This document shows, piece by piece, positions 1-8,508 of a DNA stretch of 64,000 nt. The notes beneath the pieces were generated by a model. That model was not told the DNA's origin, searched no databases, and saw only the letters and a program-made list of their open reading frames with translations. The DNA is from Pseudarthrobacter psychrotolerans (GTDB lineage Bacteria; Actinomycetota; Actinomycetes; Actinomycetales; Micrococcaceae): the NCBI RefSeq assembly GCF_009911795.1, contig NZ_CP047898.1, forward strand, positions 1,054,001-1,118,000. Direction: 5' to 3'. Position 1 is the stretch's first letter; the number at the start of each line of letters is the position of its first letter. The position numbers and the translations under genes were made by a program.

Positions 1-183
1 TGTGGATCCCGGCTCGTCCATCAGCTCGATGTGGAGCTTTTCCATGGCTGGTTCATCCACCAGGAGGATGGAGAGTTCAGCCTGCGGGTGGATATACAGC
101 TGTTCGAAAACGTACCGGGACAGTGACACAAGCTCCGCTTCATCAACCTGGATGCCGGACTCGTTGTTAACCTCAATGCTCAC
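1..183 (-). CDS. ybeY: Endoribonuclease YbeY (rRNA maturation factor), N-terminal part
   Basis: The reverse strand reads V-S-I-E-V-N-N-E-S-G from a GTG at 183 and continues about 61 residues to the window edge, including an ILLVDEPAMEKLH stretch typical of the YbeY N-terminal half. YbeY is a zinc-dependent endoribonuclease needed for 16S rRNA 3'-end maturation and ribosome quality control. Its metal-binding His motif lies beyond the edge. The GTG overlaps the phoH stop codon by 4 bases, so the two genes are translationally coupled, as is usual for phoH-ybeY in actinobacteria. Confidence 0.85.
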   Translation of the reverse strand, partial: MSIEVNNESGIQVDEAELVSLSRYVFEQLYIHPQAELSILLVDEPAMEKLHIELMDEPGST

Positions 184-1265
184 GCGTTTTCCCCCCGCTT
201 TTCCCGGCTTACCGAGTGTTTAACTTTGTTCCGCTGGACATCATCCCAGAGACTGTAGGCACGCACGATGTCACCCACAAGACGATGGCGGACAACGTCA
301 GTGGAGTCCAGGACGGTGAAGTTCACGTCCTCGATTCCCTGCAGGATCTCCTCCACGATCCGCAGCCCTGAGCGTGTGTCGAAGGGAAGGTCCACCTGGG
401 TGACGTCTCCGGTGACCACCATTTTGGACCCGAAGCCCAAACGCGTAAGAAACATCTTCATCTGTGCCGGTGTGGTGTTCTGCGCTTCGTCCAGGATGAT
501 GAAGGCGTCGTTGAGCGTGCGCCCCCGCATGTAAGCCAGCGGCGCCACTTCGATGGTCCCGGCGGCCATCAGGCGCGGGATGGCCTCGGGGTCCATCATG
601 TCGTGCAGCGCGTCGTACAACGGGCGCAGGTAGGGATCGATCTTGTCGCTCAGGGTGCCCGGCAGGAATCCCAGCCGCTCGCCGGCCTCGACTGCGGGCC
701 TGGTCAGGATAATACGGCTGACTTCCTTCTGCTGCAGCGCCTGGACAGCCTTGGCCATCGCGAGGTACGTCTTGCCCGTACCCGCAGGGCCAATCCCGAA
801 GATCACCGTGTTCGCGTCAATCGCGTCCACGTAGTTCTTCTGGTTCAGGGTCTTGGGCCGGATGGTCTTCCCCCGGCTGGAGAGGATGTCATGGGTGAGG
901 ACGTCCACAGGGTTCTGCAATGACTGGCTGCGGAGCAACGAGACGAGCTGCTGCAACACCGCGGGGCTGATGACTGTGCCACGGGCCACGAGACCGCGCA
1001 CTTCGTGCAGCAGCCGCATGATGCGGGGAACTTCGTTGGCAGGGCCGCTGATGGACAGTTCGTTTCCACGGACGTGGAAGTTAACGGTCGGGAACTGCTC
1101 TTCGATGTAACGCAAGGCCTCATCATGGCTGCCGAGCGATTGGACCATCTGATCGGAGTTGTCGAAGAGAACCACCTCCGTCCGGACACCGGGAAGTGAA
1201 TGGGGGAATTCTCCGGCGGCGCGTTCAGTATTGAGCCGGCGCTTTCCGTTCGCTGATTCAGTCAT
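180..1265 (-). CDS. PhoH family ATPase (PhoH-like protein)
   Basis: A cytosolic P-loop ATPase of the PhoH family, about 361 residues, probably acting in RNA metabolism beside YbeY. A Walker A motif (GPAGTGKT, near residue 163) and a Walker B/DEAQ motif (FIILDEAQN, near 258) are visible, followed by the conserved GDVTQVDLP segment. The frame stays open upstream to 1436, but that stretch is low-complexity and unlike the family. The ATG at 1265 (MTESANGKRR) gives the normal length and N-terminus. It is first in an operon with ybeY. Confidence 0.9.
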   Translation of the reverse strand: MTESANGKRRLNTERAAGEFPHSLPGVRTEVVLFDNSDQMVQSLGSHDEALRYIEEQFPTVNFHVRGNELSISGPANEVPRIMRLLHEVRGLVARGTVISPAVLQQLVSLLRSQSLQNPVDVLTHDILSSRGKTIRPKTLNQKNYVDAIDANTVIFGIGPAGTGKTYLAMAKAVQALQQKEVSRIILTRPAVEAGERLGFLPGTLSDKIDPYLRPLYDALHDMMDPEAIPRLMAAGTIEVAPLAYMRGRTLNDAFIILDEAQNTTPAQMKMFLTRLGFGSKMVVTGDVTQVDLPFDTRSGLRIVEEILQGIEDVNFTVLDSTDVVRHRLVGDIVRAYSLWDDVQRNKVKHSVSREKRGENA

Positions 1266-1640
1266 GGTGCTGGCCCGCAGGCCTGTGGTCTCCTCCAGTT
1301 CGAAACTTAAATGCCGCCGGCTGCTGCGTGGGCGGGGCTGTTGCCGAGCACGCGGGAGCCAGCGGAGTCCTTCTATCTTACGCCAGGCGGCGCCTCCCAG
1401 CAGCGCCCGGCGGTCTCCGGCAAGGGCTCCTGTCACCTGCCTACTGCGGGACGGTCGGCGTCTTTAGGTATCAACTTCATATCGGGCTCATATCGTTCCC
1501 GTTGCAGTTGCGCCGCCGGCCCGGATTCGGTCCTTTTGGCGGGGCTGGCTATGCGATGCTGGAAATCAAGGCCGTCGGGGGACCGGCTCACGGGGCCCAG
1601 GCCTCACCATTTCACAGCCAGGAAGGACAGGGCCACGAGA
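1266..1640. other. Divergent intergenic region phoH / GerMN lipoprotein
   Basis: About 375 bases separate the divergently transcribed phoH and the lipoprotein gene. Open frames cross it but are Arg/Pro/Gly-rich and resemble no family, so I treat it as promoter and leader DNA. I see no tRNA, repeat or convincing terminator. An AGGAAGGA purine tract at about 1619-1626 probably serves the downstream GTG start. Confidence 0.5.
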
Positions 1641-2597
1641 GTGCCGGAAACAGCGACCCCCCTCACTTCCAGACGCGCCGCGCCGCGTTTCCGTCCGCAA
1701 CGTCTCCTGGGTCTCCTGCCGGCATTCCTCCTTCTCACCGGTTGCATCGCGGACCCCAGCCCTGAGCCCAACCTGACGGCAAACTCCAGCCCGGCCGCCA
1801 CCGGCTCCCCGGGGGCACCTTCCACCAGCGCGCCCCTGGAAACCACGCAGTCATCCAACAAGGCACCGGTCTACTGGATTGGCCGGAGCAACAGCAACGT
1901 TTTCCTCTACCGGGAATTCCGGGACGTCCCGGCGCAGGAGAATCCAGTGACACGTGCCCTGAGGGCCATGATGTCCGAGAAACCGCTGGACCCGGACTTC
2001 TTCACGCCCTGGCAGAATCCCGAGAAACTCGCCTCGTCCATCTCCGGCAAAAACGTCATCACCGTCGACGTCTCGGAGGATGCCTTTAACAGCAATCTCG
2101 ACGCCGACATGGCCGGCCGCGCCATCCAACAGCTGGTCTTCACGGCCACGGCAGCGGCAGCAAGTTCCGGCCTGATCGATTCAGGCCAGCAGATCCAGGT
2201 CAGGATCCTGGTCGACAGCCACACCGATTACGTGGCCTTCAACCACGTCCAGCTTGGCGCTCCCATGTCCCGCTCCAACGGGATGGTGGCGCCAGTCTGG
2301 ATCATCGATCCGCAGGAAGGGACCGACCTGGCCGGCGGAAGCGTCAAGATCAGCGGCCGCAGCACGGTCCCGGGCGGTAAGCTCCGGTGGCAGATCCTGC
2401 GGGCCGAAGCGAACGGGGACAAGTCGCCCTACCTGACCGGGGAGACCACTGCAGCTGCCGAGGCGGCCCAGCCGGGACTTTTCACCCTTGCCCTTAGCCT
2501 GTCGGCGGGAAGTTACGAGCTCCGCGTTTCGCAGGTGGATGCGGCGGGCAGCGGCCAGGAGCTGAACGTGGATTCGCGGAACTTCAAAGTCCGGTAG
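1641..2597 (+). CDS. GerMN / Gmad2 domain lipoprotein
   Basis: A predicted secreted lipoprotein of about 318 residues. The N-terminus has an Arg-rich start, a hydrophobic core (LLGLLPAFLLL) and a lipobox LLTGC whose Cys should be lipidated. A Ser/Pro/Thr-rich linker follows, then a GerMN domain (about residues 70-195, YWIGRSNSNVFLYREF onward) and a C-terminal Gmad2 Ig-like domain (WIIDPQEGTDLAGG... to YELRVSQVDA). I chose the GTG at 1641 because it puts a normal signal peptide at the N-terminus; the purine tract upstream is a little far (about 13 bases). The ligand or partner is unknown. Despite the names, the domains occur widely in non-sporulating actinobacteria. Confidence 0.78.
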   Translation: MPETATPLTSRRAAPRFRPQRLLGLLPAFLLLTGCIADPSPEPNLTANSSPAATGSPGAPSTSAPLETTQSSNKAPVYWIGRSNSNVFLYREFRDVPAQENPVTRALRAMMSEKPLDPDFFTPWQNPEKLASSISGKNVITVDVSEDAFNSNLDADMAGRAIQQLVFTATAAAASSGLIDSGQQIQVRILVDSHTDYVAFNHVQLGAPMSRSNGMVAPVWIIDPQEGTDLAGGSVKISGRSTVPGGKLRWQILRAEANGDKSPYLTGETTAAAEAAQPGLFTLALSLSAGSYELRVSQVDAAGSGQELNVDSRNFKVR

Positions 2598-2616
2598 CCG
2601 ACCGCGGCGGGCAGAC

Positions 2617-3399
2617 TCAGGATACCGGGGCCGTCCAGCGTCCCAGTACATCACTCGCCAGAACAAGCGCTGCCGGTCCGGCCGTGGATGACCTCAGGAC
2701 GTGGTGACCCAGGAGCGCCGTCACGGCGCCGGCGTCGCAGAGCCGGGTGACTTCGCGGGGACTGATTCCGCCTTCCGGGCCAACAATGAGCAAAATTTCC
2801 AGCGGCCCGGCGTCGGCCTGACTGGCCTGCCATGATTCCAGGACGGAACGGAGCGGCCGGACCGCGTCTTCGTGCAGGATTATGGCCAGATCCGCTGCCG
2901 TCACGGCGGCCACAAGGCCAGGCGTTTCAACGGCGGCGCGCACTTCGGGGATCCAGGCGCGGCGTGCCTGTTTGGCGGCGGCAGTGACCACGGATTGCCA
3001 TTTTGCGTGGGCCTTGGCGGCGCGCTCACCCTTCCAGCGGACGATCGACCGCTCGGACTGCCAAGGAACTACGGCGTCGATCCCCAGTTCAGTTGCCGTT
3101 TCCACGGCCATTTCATCGCGGTCCCCCTTGGCCAGCGCCTGGACCAGCACGAGCCGGATATCGGGCTGGTGCTCCACTACGAGGGCGGAGCATTCCACGG
3201 TGAGCTCTGCGGGCGACGCCGAAACGACAGTTCCCGTCAGCCGCTTTCCGGCGCCGTCGGCAATGTCCACCGCTTCTCCGGGAGCAAGCCGCTTCACGGT
3301 CACTGCGTGGCGTGCCTCCGGACCGTGAAGGACAAAGCGGCTGCCGGTCACCAGCTCGTCCAGCGACCCGGCAGCGGTGAAGAAAACGGGATTGCTCAC
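2617..3399 (-). CDS. rsmE: 16S rRNA (uracil(1498)-N(3))-methyltransferase RsmE
   Basis: A SPOUT-class methyltransferase of 260 residues that uses S-adenosylmethionine to methylate U1498 of 16S rRNA. The N-terminal PUA-like part (FVLHGPEARHAVTVKRL) and the C-terminal trefoil-knot signature (LIVGPEGGISPREV, then LGHHVLRSSTAGPAAL) are intact, and the length is normal. It lies 2 bases downstream of dnaJ in the hrcA-dnaJ-rsmE operon, a common actinobacterial arrangement. It converges on the GerMN lipoprotein gene. Confidence 0.93.
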   Translation of the reverse strand: MSNPVFFTAAGSLDELVTGSRFVLHGPEARHAVTVKRLAPGEAVDIADGAGKRLTGTVVSASPAELTVECSALVVEHQPDIRLVLVQALAKGDRDEMAVETATELGIDAVVPWQSERSIVRWKGERAAKAHAKWQSVVTAAAKQARRAWIPEVRAAVETPGLVAAVTAADLAIILHEDAVRPLRSVLESWQASQADAGPLEILLIVGPEGGISPREVTRLCDAGAVTALLGHHVLRSSTAGPAALVLASDVLGRWTAPVS

Positions 3400-3401
3400 C
3401 G

Positions 3402-4529
3402 CTACAGGTTCCCGAACCGGTCCCGCAGCTTGGCAAAGACGCCGCCGCTGGCAGCCAGCTTGCCTTCCGTGAATTGCTCGCCCCGCAGCTTTGCCAGCTG
3501 ACGCAGGAGATCCTCCTGCGCGGCATCCAGCTTCGCCGGCGTCTCCACCTGCAAATGGACCATCAGGTCCCCGCGGCCGTAACCGCGCAGGTGCGTTACG
3601 CCGAGTCCACGGAGCGTGATGATCTCCCCGGACTGCGTCCCCGCCTTGACGTCGATCTCCTGCAGCCCGTCAAACGTTTCCAGTGACAGCTCAGTGCCCA
3701 AGGCGGCGGCGGTCATCGGGATGTGAAGTGTTGCGTGCAGGTCGTCACCGTCGCGGGCGTAGGTGGCGTCGTTGTTGACCCGGAGTTCCACGTACAGGTC
3801 GCCCGACGGCCCTCCGGCCGGGCCTGCTTCGCCCTGCCCGGAAAGCTGGATCCGGGTGCCTGTGGCAACACCGGCCGGCACCTTGATGGTGAGCGACCGC
3901 CGGCTGCGGATGCGGCCCTGGCCGCTGCATTCGTTGCAGGGATCCTTGATGACCGTGCCAAAGCCTTCGCAGCTGCCACACGGGGCCGCCGTCATGACCT
4001 GGCCCAGGATGGAGCGCACCGCGCGCTGGACCTGGCCGCTGCCGCCGCAGATATCGCAGCGGACAGGGTGGCTTCCTTCGCGGCAGCATGAGCCGTTGCA
4101 GGTGGGGCAGGTGACAGCGGTGTCCACTTCGAGTTTCCGGTTGACGCCGAACACGGCATCGCGGAGTTCGATCCGGACACTGATCAGCGCGTCCTGGCCC
4201 CGGCGGACCCGGGACGCGGGGCCGGAGGTACCGCCGGCACCGAAGAACGTGTCGAAGATGTCCTGGAACGCAAAGCCCTGACCGGAGTATCCGCCGCCGC
4301 CGGATCCGTTGTCGGTGCCGTTCTCGTTGCCGGTGGTGTCATAGATCCGGCGCTTCTGCGGGTCCGAAAGTACTTCGTAGGCATGGGTCACGGCCTTGAA
4401 GCGGTCCGATGCATCGTCCCCGGGGTTTACGTCCGGGTGAAGAGTGCGGGCCAGCTTGCGGTAGGCCTTCTTGATCTCTTCCCCGGTGGCTTCCGCCGAG
4501 ACTCCGAGGACGTCGTAGTGGCTGCTCAA
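3402..4529 (-). CDS. dnaJ: Molecular chaperone DnaJ (DnaJ2 type)
   Basis: A cytosolic Hsp40 co-chaperone of 375 residues that stimulates DnaK ATPase. Visible parts are the J domain with HPD (TLHPDVNPGD, near residue 33), a Gly-rich linker, and a Cys-rich zinc-binding region (about residues 140-205, with CDICGGSG, CGSCEGFG and CNECSGQG). Two C-terminal substrate-binding domains follow. The first zinc repeat is CPTCNGSC rather than CxxCxGxG, as in other actinobacterial DnaJ2 proteins I know. It follows hrcA, so HrcA/CIRCE probably controls it. Confidence 0.93.
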   Translation of the reverse strand: MSSHYDVLGVSAEATGEEIKKAYRKLARTLHPDVNPGDDASDRFKAVTHAYEVLSDPQKRRIYDTTGNENGTDNGSGGGGYSGQGFAFQDIFDTFFGAGGTSGPASRVRRGQDALISVRIELRDAVFGVNRKLEVDTAVTCPTCNGSCCREGSHPVRCDICGGSGQVQRAVRSILGQVMTAAPCGSCEGFGTVIKDPCNECSGQGRIRSRRSLTIKVPAGVATGTRIQLSGQGEAGPAGGPSGDLYVELRVNNDATYARDGDDLHATLHIPMTAAALGTELSLETFDGLQEIDVKAGTQSGEIITLRGLGVTHLRGYGRGDLMVHLQVETPAKLDAAQEDLLRQLAKLRGEQFTEGKLAASGGVFAKLRDRFGNL

Positions 4530-4606
4530 AGTTCGTATCTCTTCCTTGTTGTACTGCCGGCAGCCGGGCTGCCGGCACTGCTCTTCGTGCCTGGACCGTG
4601 GTGTTG

Positions 4607-5620
4607 TTACGGACCCAGAATTCTTGAAAGGTAACGGGCTACTGCCCTGACGGCGGCCATGGTGGTGGGATAGTCCATCCGGGTGGGGCCCAGCACACCG
4701 ATCTTGGCGGTGCTGTCAGGTCCGTAGCCCGTGGCCACCACGGAGGCCTCCGCGAGCCCGTCGTAAGGGTTTTCACGCCCGATACTGACTGCCACGCCCC
4801 TGGGATCCTGTGCCATGTCACTCAGGAGGCGCAGCAGGACAACCTGCTCCTCAAGGGCTTCCAGGACCGGTCCGATACTGAGCGGAAAATCCACGTTGGA
4901 GCGGGCAAGGTTCGCCGTTCCGGCCATGACCATGCGTTCCTCGCGGCTGTTATGAGCGAGCGTTTCCAGCCCCTGGGCCAATGCCTGGGCAGCCGCGCGC
5001 TGACCCGGGCTGACGGAGGAAACGACTCCCGGTAGCGACGGCGTCAGCCGGCTCAGCGAAGTGCCCGCCAACGATCCGAGGAAGTGTGCGCGCAGGGCGG
5101 CGATGGCGTCGTCGCCGAGGTCCTGGCCGACATCGATCACGCGCTGCTCGACTTTGCCCGTGGTGGCGATAAGGACCACCAGGACCTGCCTGGGCGCGAG
5201 CAGGACGAATTCGATATGGCGGATGGTGGCGCGGCTCAGATGGGGGTACTGGACCACGGCGACCTGGTTGGTCAGCTGTGACAGCATCCTGACGGTCCTG
5301 TCCAGGACGTCGTCCAGATCGTCCGAGCCCTCCAGCAGCGACTGGATTGCACGCCGTTCCGCCTGGGACAGCGGCTTTACCGCTGAAATCTGGTCCACGA
5401 AAAGCCGATAGCCTTTGTCCGTGGGAATCCGTCCGGCGCTGGTATGCGGGGCCGTGATCAGGCCTTCGTCTTCCAGGGCCGCCATGTCGTTGCGGATGGT
5501 GGCGCTGGACACTCCGAGGTGATGGCGTTCCACGAGCGCTTTGGAACCCACTGGCTCGCGGGAGTGCACATAGTCCTCCACGATGGCGCGCAGTACTTCG
5601 AGTTTGCGCGGCTCGCTCAT
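4607..5620 (-). CDS. hrcA: Heat-inducible transcription repressor HrcA
   Basis: A 337-residue repressor of class I heat-shock genes. It has an N-terminal winged helix ([35 protein letters not shown], about residues 38-72) and a GAF-like dimerisation domain. It binds CIRCE, and an element of that type lies 31 bases upstream of this start (5651-5677), implying autoregulation. It is first in the hrcA-dnaJ-rsmE operon. An AGGTGGAGT-like ribosome site stands just before the ATG. Confidence 0.94.
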   Translation of the reverse strand: MSEPRKLEVLRAIVEDYVHSREPVGSKALVERHHLGVSSATIRNDMAALEDEGLITAPHTSAGRIPTDKGYRLFVDQISAVKPLSQAERRAIQSLLEGSDDLDDVLDRTVRMLSQLTNQVAVVQYPHLSRATIRHIEFVLLAPRQVLVVLIATTGKVEQRVIDVGQDLGDDAIAALRAHFLGSLAGTSLSRLTPSLPGVVSSVSPGQRAAAQALAQGLETLAHNSREERMVMAGTANLARSNVDFPLSIGPVLEALEEQVVLLRLLSDMAQDPRGVAVSIGRENPYDGLAEASVVATGYGPDSTAKIGVLGPTRMDYPTTMAAVRAVARYLSRILGP

Positions 5621-5650
5621 ACTCCACCTCCGTCCGTGGTCACTGCAGGG

Positions 5651-5677
5651 TTAGCACTCGACATGCCTAAGTGCTAA
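5651..5677. promoter_or_regulatory. CIRCE operator (HrcA binding site)
   Basis: An inverted repeat of the CIRCE class: TTAGCACTC, a 9-base spacer, then AAGTGCTAA. The arms match the consensus TTAGCACTC-N9-GAGTGCTAA except for one base in the right arm. It lies between hrcA and the divergent DUF3097 gene, so HrcA could affect both promoters. Confidence 0.93.
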
Positions 5678-5767
5678 CAGTCTAATATGAGTCACCCCGT
5701 TGTTAGCATTGGTACCGCTCCGGGCGAAATTCCGGGCCAGGATCTAGCGGCAAGGCGGAATCAATCC

Positions 5768-6614
5768 ATGCAGTACCAGAACTGGGGTCCGCAGGAGATC
5801 ACCGCGCCCGTCAGAAGCGAACTCCCCGAGGTTCCTGTGGAACGCGGCATGGTTCTCGAAGACGCCCAGTCAGGCTGGGTGGGGCGGTGACCCGGGTGGA
5901 GAAGTCCGGCGGCATGCATGTCGTGGCCCTCGAAGACCGGCGCGGAAAGTCCCGGTCCTTCCGGCTTGGCTTCGGGTTCCTGCTGGAGGGACAACCCATC
6001 CGGCTCGTTCCCCCGGCGCCCAGGCAGCCTGCCGCCGTGGTCGCCGGCCGGACCGCGTCCGGCTCGGTCCGTGTGGCCGGCCAGCGGGCCCAGGTGGCCA
6101 AGGCGAGCCGAATCTGGGTAGAAGGAAAACACGACGCCGAACTTGTGGAAAAAGTCTGGGGTGACGATCTCCGCATCGAGGGCATCGTCGTCGAGCCTTT
6201 GCACGGCATTGACGACCTGGCAGGGCGGTGGCAGCGTTCGGTCCCGGCCCGGGCCGGCGGCTGGGGGTCCTCGTAGACCACCTGGTCCCGGACTCGAAGG
6301 AGTCGCGAATCGCTGCAAACGTGATGGCCTCCCCCGGCGCGGCCGGGAATGTCTTGATCGTCGGGCACCCTTACGTTGACGTATGGCAGGCTATCCGTCC
6401 CGCTGTCCTGGGCATCGAACAATGGCCGGTGGTGCCCCGCGGGCAGGACTGGAAAACCGGCATCCTGGCAGCGTTCGGCTGGCCGCACTCCACTAAGGAA
6501 GACATCGGGCTTGGCTGGCAAAAGCTGCTCGGTGCTGTCCGCAGCTACGCGGATCTGGAAGCATCACTGCTCGGGAGGGTGGAGGAAGTCATCGACTTCC
6601 TGACGGTCCCGTAG
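5768..6614 (+). CDS. DUF3097 family protein (frame broken twice in this sequence)
   Basis: A conserved actinobacterial protein of unknown function, about 283 residues when rebuilt. The reading passes through three frames: MQYQNWGPQEI... to QSGWVG, then VTRVEKSGGMHVV... to LHGIDDLA, then AAFGPGPGRRLGVLVDHLVPDSK... to VIDFLTVP. The breaks are one base missing in the G run at 5881-5884 and one near 6221-6226. Restoring a single G/C at each gives continuous sequence. The central EGKHDAELVEKVWGDDLR and LVDHLVPDSKESRIA segments look Toprim-like, but this is only a resemblance. An ATG at 5687 is possible, yet the one at 5768 gives the expected N-terminus. I regard the breaks as sequence errors. Confidence 0.75.
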
Positions 6615-6742
6615 CGCCGAATCCGGCTGCTGGCGGCGGCATTCGGTGGCCGAACCAGTATTCTTGGTATTGCGGAGGCTGCCGTTGTTTCAGTCCGGCA
6701 TACTCCAACCCAGCACCATTGCACTTTCGAAGGAAGAAAACC

Positions 6743-7162
6743 GTGGCACAAAACGCACGCGAGCACCGGGACGACCACGGCGGCCAGGGCCGTTCCGAGT
6801 ACCAGGGCGTTCCGGCAAATGCGCTGCCCCTGACGGCCAGCGAAGATCGCCAGTGGGCCACGCTGGCACACTTTGGCGGGATCCTCGGCTGTGTTCCGTC
6901 ACTGCTGATCTACCTGATTTTCCGTGAGCGCGGGCCGTTTACCGCCCAGGAATCCAAGGAAGCGCTGAACTTCAGCCTGCCGCCCACCATTGCGGCGCTG
7001 GTGGCCAATGTCCTGGTTTTCATTCCGGTGGTGGGAAACATCTTCGCCGTCATCGCCACGCTGATTTGGCTTGCCCTGACCTGCTTCTCAGTATCCGCAG
7101 GCATCCATGTCAACAAGGGCCAGCCCCACCGCTACCAGTACAACCTGCGCTGGATCAAGTAA
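6743..7162 (+). CDS. DUF4870 domain-containing membrane protein
   Basis: A small integral membrane protein of about 139 residues with the DUF4870 pattern. A polar N-terminus is followed by EDRQWATLAHFGGILGCVPSLLIYLIF (helix 1), a KEALNF motif, and two more hydrophobic helices (ALVANVLVFIPVVGNIFAVIATLIWLALTCFSV). The C-terminus (GQPHRYQYNLRWIK) is typical. The GTG at 6743 is preferred because AAGGAAG lies directly upstream, whereas an ATG at 6719 lacks a ribosome site. Function is unknown. It converges on hemW across a long palindromic terminator. Confidence 0.85.
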   Translation: MAQNAREHRDDHGGQGRSEYQGVPANALPLTASEDRQWATLAHFGGILGCVPSLLIYLIFRERGPFTAQESKEALNFSLPPTIAALVANVLVFIPVVGNIFAVIATLIWLALTCFSVSAGIHVNKGQPHRYQYNLRWIK

Positions 7163-7167
7163 TCCCC

Positions 7168-7234
7168 AGCAACGCGGGGTCACTCCCGGCCCAATCCGGC
7201 AAGGATATGGGGCCGGAAGTGACCCCGCGTTGCT
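7168..7234. terminator. Long inverted repeat between convergent genes (bidirectional terminator)
   Basis: The arms AGCAACGCGGGGTCACTC + CCGGCCC (7168-7192) and GGGGCCGGAAGTGACC + CCGCGTTGCT (7209-7234) are almost perfect reverse complements around a 16-base loop. The hairpin sits in the gap between the convergent DUF4870 gene and hemW. It is much longer than a typical terminator stem, so it may belong to a dispersed palindrome family. Confidence 0.75.
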
Positions 7235-7243
7235 TTAAGCGGT

Positions 7244-8472
7244 TCAGTCCGGCAGGATCCTGCGGACCACGGCGTCGGCCAGCAGTCGGCCTTTAAGGGT
7301 CAATACCAGCTTGCCGTGGAACGCGGCCGGGACCTCCACGAGGCCGTCGGCAATGAGCCCTGCCACGGCGTGGCGGCCGTGTTCGGCCAGCGTTGACGTT
7401 GCCAGCCCGGACACGAGCCGGGCCTCGAGCATCACACGCTCCACGTCGCGGGTTTCGGCGTCGAGCGTTTCCCGCCCGGCGGCCGGTGACAGCCCCTGCG
7501 CGAGCCGTCCGGCGTAGGCGGTAGGGTGCTTGACGTTCCACCACCGCACTCCTCCGACGTGTGAGTGTGCGCCCGGTCCGATCCCCCACCAGTCGTCCCC
7601 CGCCAGTACGCCAGGTTGTGCCGGCATGCCTGCTCCGGAGTCCGGGCCCAGTTGCTGACCTCATACCAGCTGAGGCCCGCAGCACCGATCAGCTCGTCGG
7701 CGAGTTCGTACTTGTCGGCGTGGTCGTCGTCGTCGATTCCCGGAACTTCACCCCGGCGGATCTGGGCGGCCAGCTTGGTGCCGTCCTCCACGATCAGTGC
7801 GTAGGCACTGATGTGGTCAGGCTGGTACGACAGAGCCGTCTCCAATGAGAACCGCCAGTCATCCAGGGACTCCCCCGGCGTCCCGTAGATAAGATCCAGG
7901 CTTACAGCCAGTCCGGCATCGCGCGCCCATTGCACCACCTTCGGTACGCGGCTGGGCGTGTGCGTGCGGTCAAGGACTTTCAGGACGTGGGGAACGGCAG
8001 ACTGCATGCCAAACGAAACCCGGGTGAAACCGGCATCGGCCAGCAGTTGCAGGGATGCAGGGGTGACCGAGTCCGGGTTTGCTTCGGTGGTCACTTCGGC
8101 GCCGGGTTCCAGGCCCCAGTGCCCGACGGCGGCCGTCAGGATCCGCGCGAGGTCCTCCGCGGGGAGCAGCGTAGGGGTGCCGCCGCCGAAGAAGACAGTG
8201 CTCAGGCGCCGGTCCGGAAGACCGGAGGCCCGCAGGACAGTGGCTGCAAAATCCACCTCGGACACGGCTGTAGTGGCGTAGGCGTCCTGCGACGCTCCGC
8301 CGCCCAGCTCGGTGGCCGTATAGGTGTTGAAGTCACAGTATCCGCAACGCACCGCGCAGAACGGGATGTGCACATACAGCCCGAAGGCCCGGTCCGCCGA
8401 ACCGGCCACTGCCTGGGCGGGCAGCAGGCCGTCCGACGGCGCCGGGTCGCCGAGGGGCAGAATGCTAGGCAT
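7244..8472 (-). CDS. hemW: Radical SAM protein HemW (coproporphyrinogen III oxidase-like; frame broken once)
   Basis: About 410 residues when rebuilt. The radical SAM cluster motif CAVRCGYC (CxxxCxxC, near residue 38) and the GGGTPTLLP segment are clear. HemW proteins bind and transfer heme and generally lack HemN oxidase activity. The upstream frame runs to NLAYWRG and the downstream frame resumes DDWWGIGPGAHSHVGG. The break is one base missing in the C run at 7597-7601 (plus strand). Restoring it gives the family's standard sequence, so I regard it as an error. A GGAGG site precedes the ATG at 8472. It follows lepA, as often in actinobacteria. Confidence 0.85.
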
Positions 8473-8508
8473 TGCAGGGGCCTCCGGTGTTGCCGGCCAC
8501 TGTCATCA

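Noticed and set aside
1311-1640. A 110-codon extension before the GerMN lipoprotein
   Set aside because: It would bury the signal peptide and lipobox inside the protein; the GTG at 1641 places them at the N-terminus.
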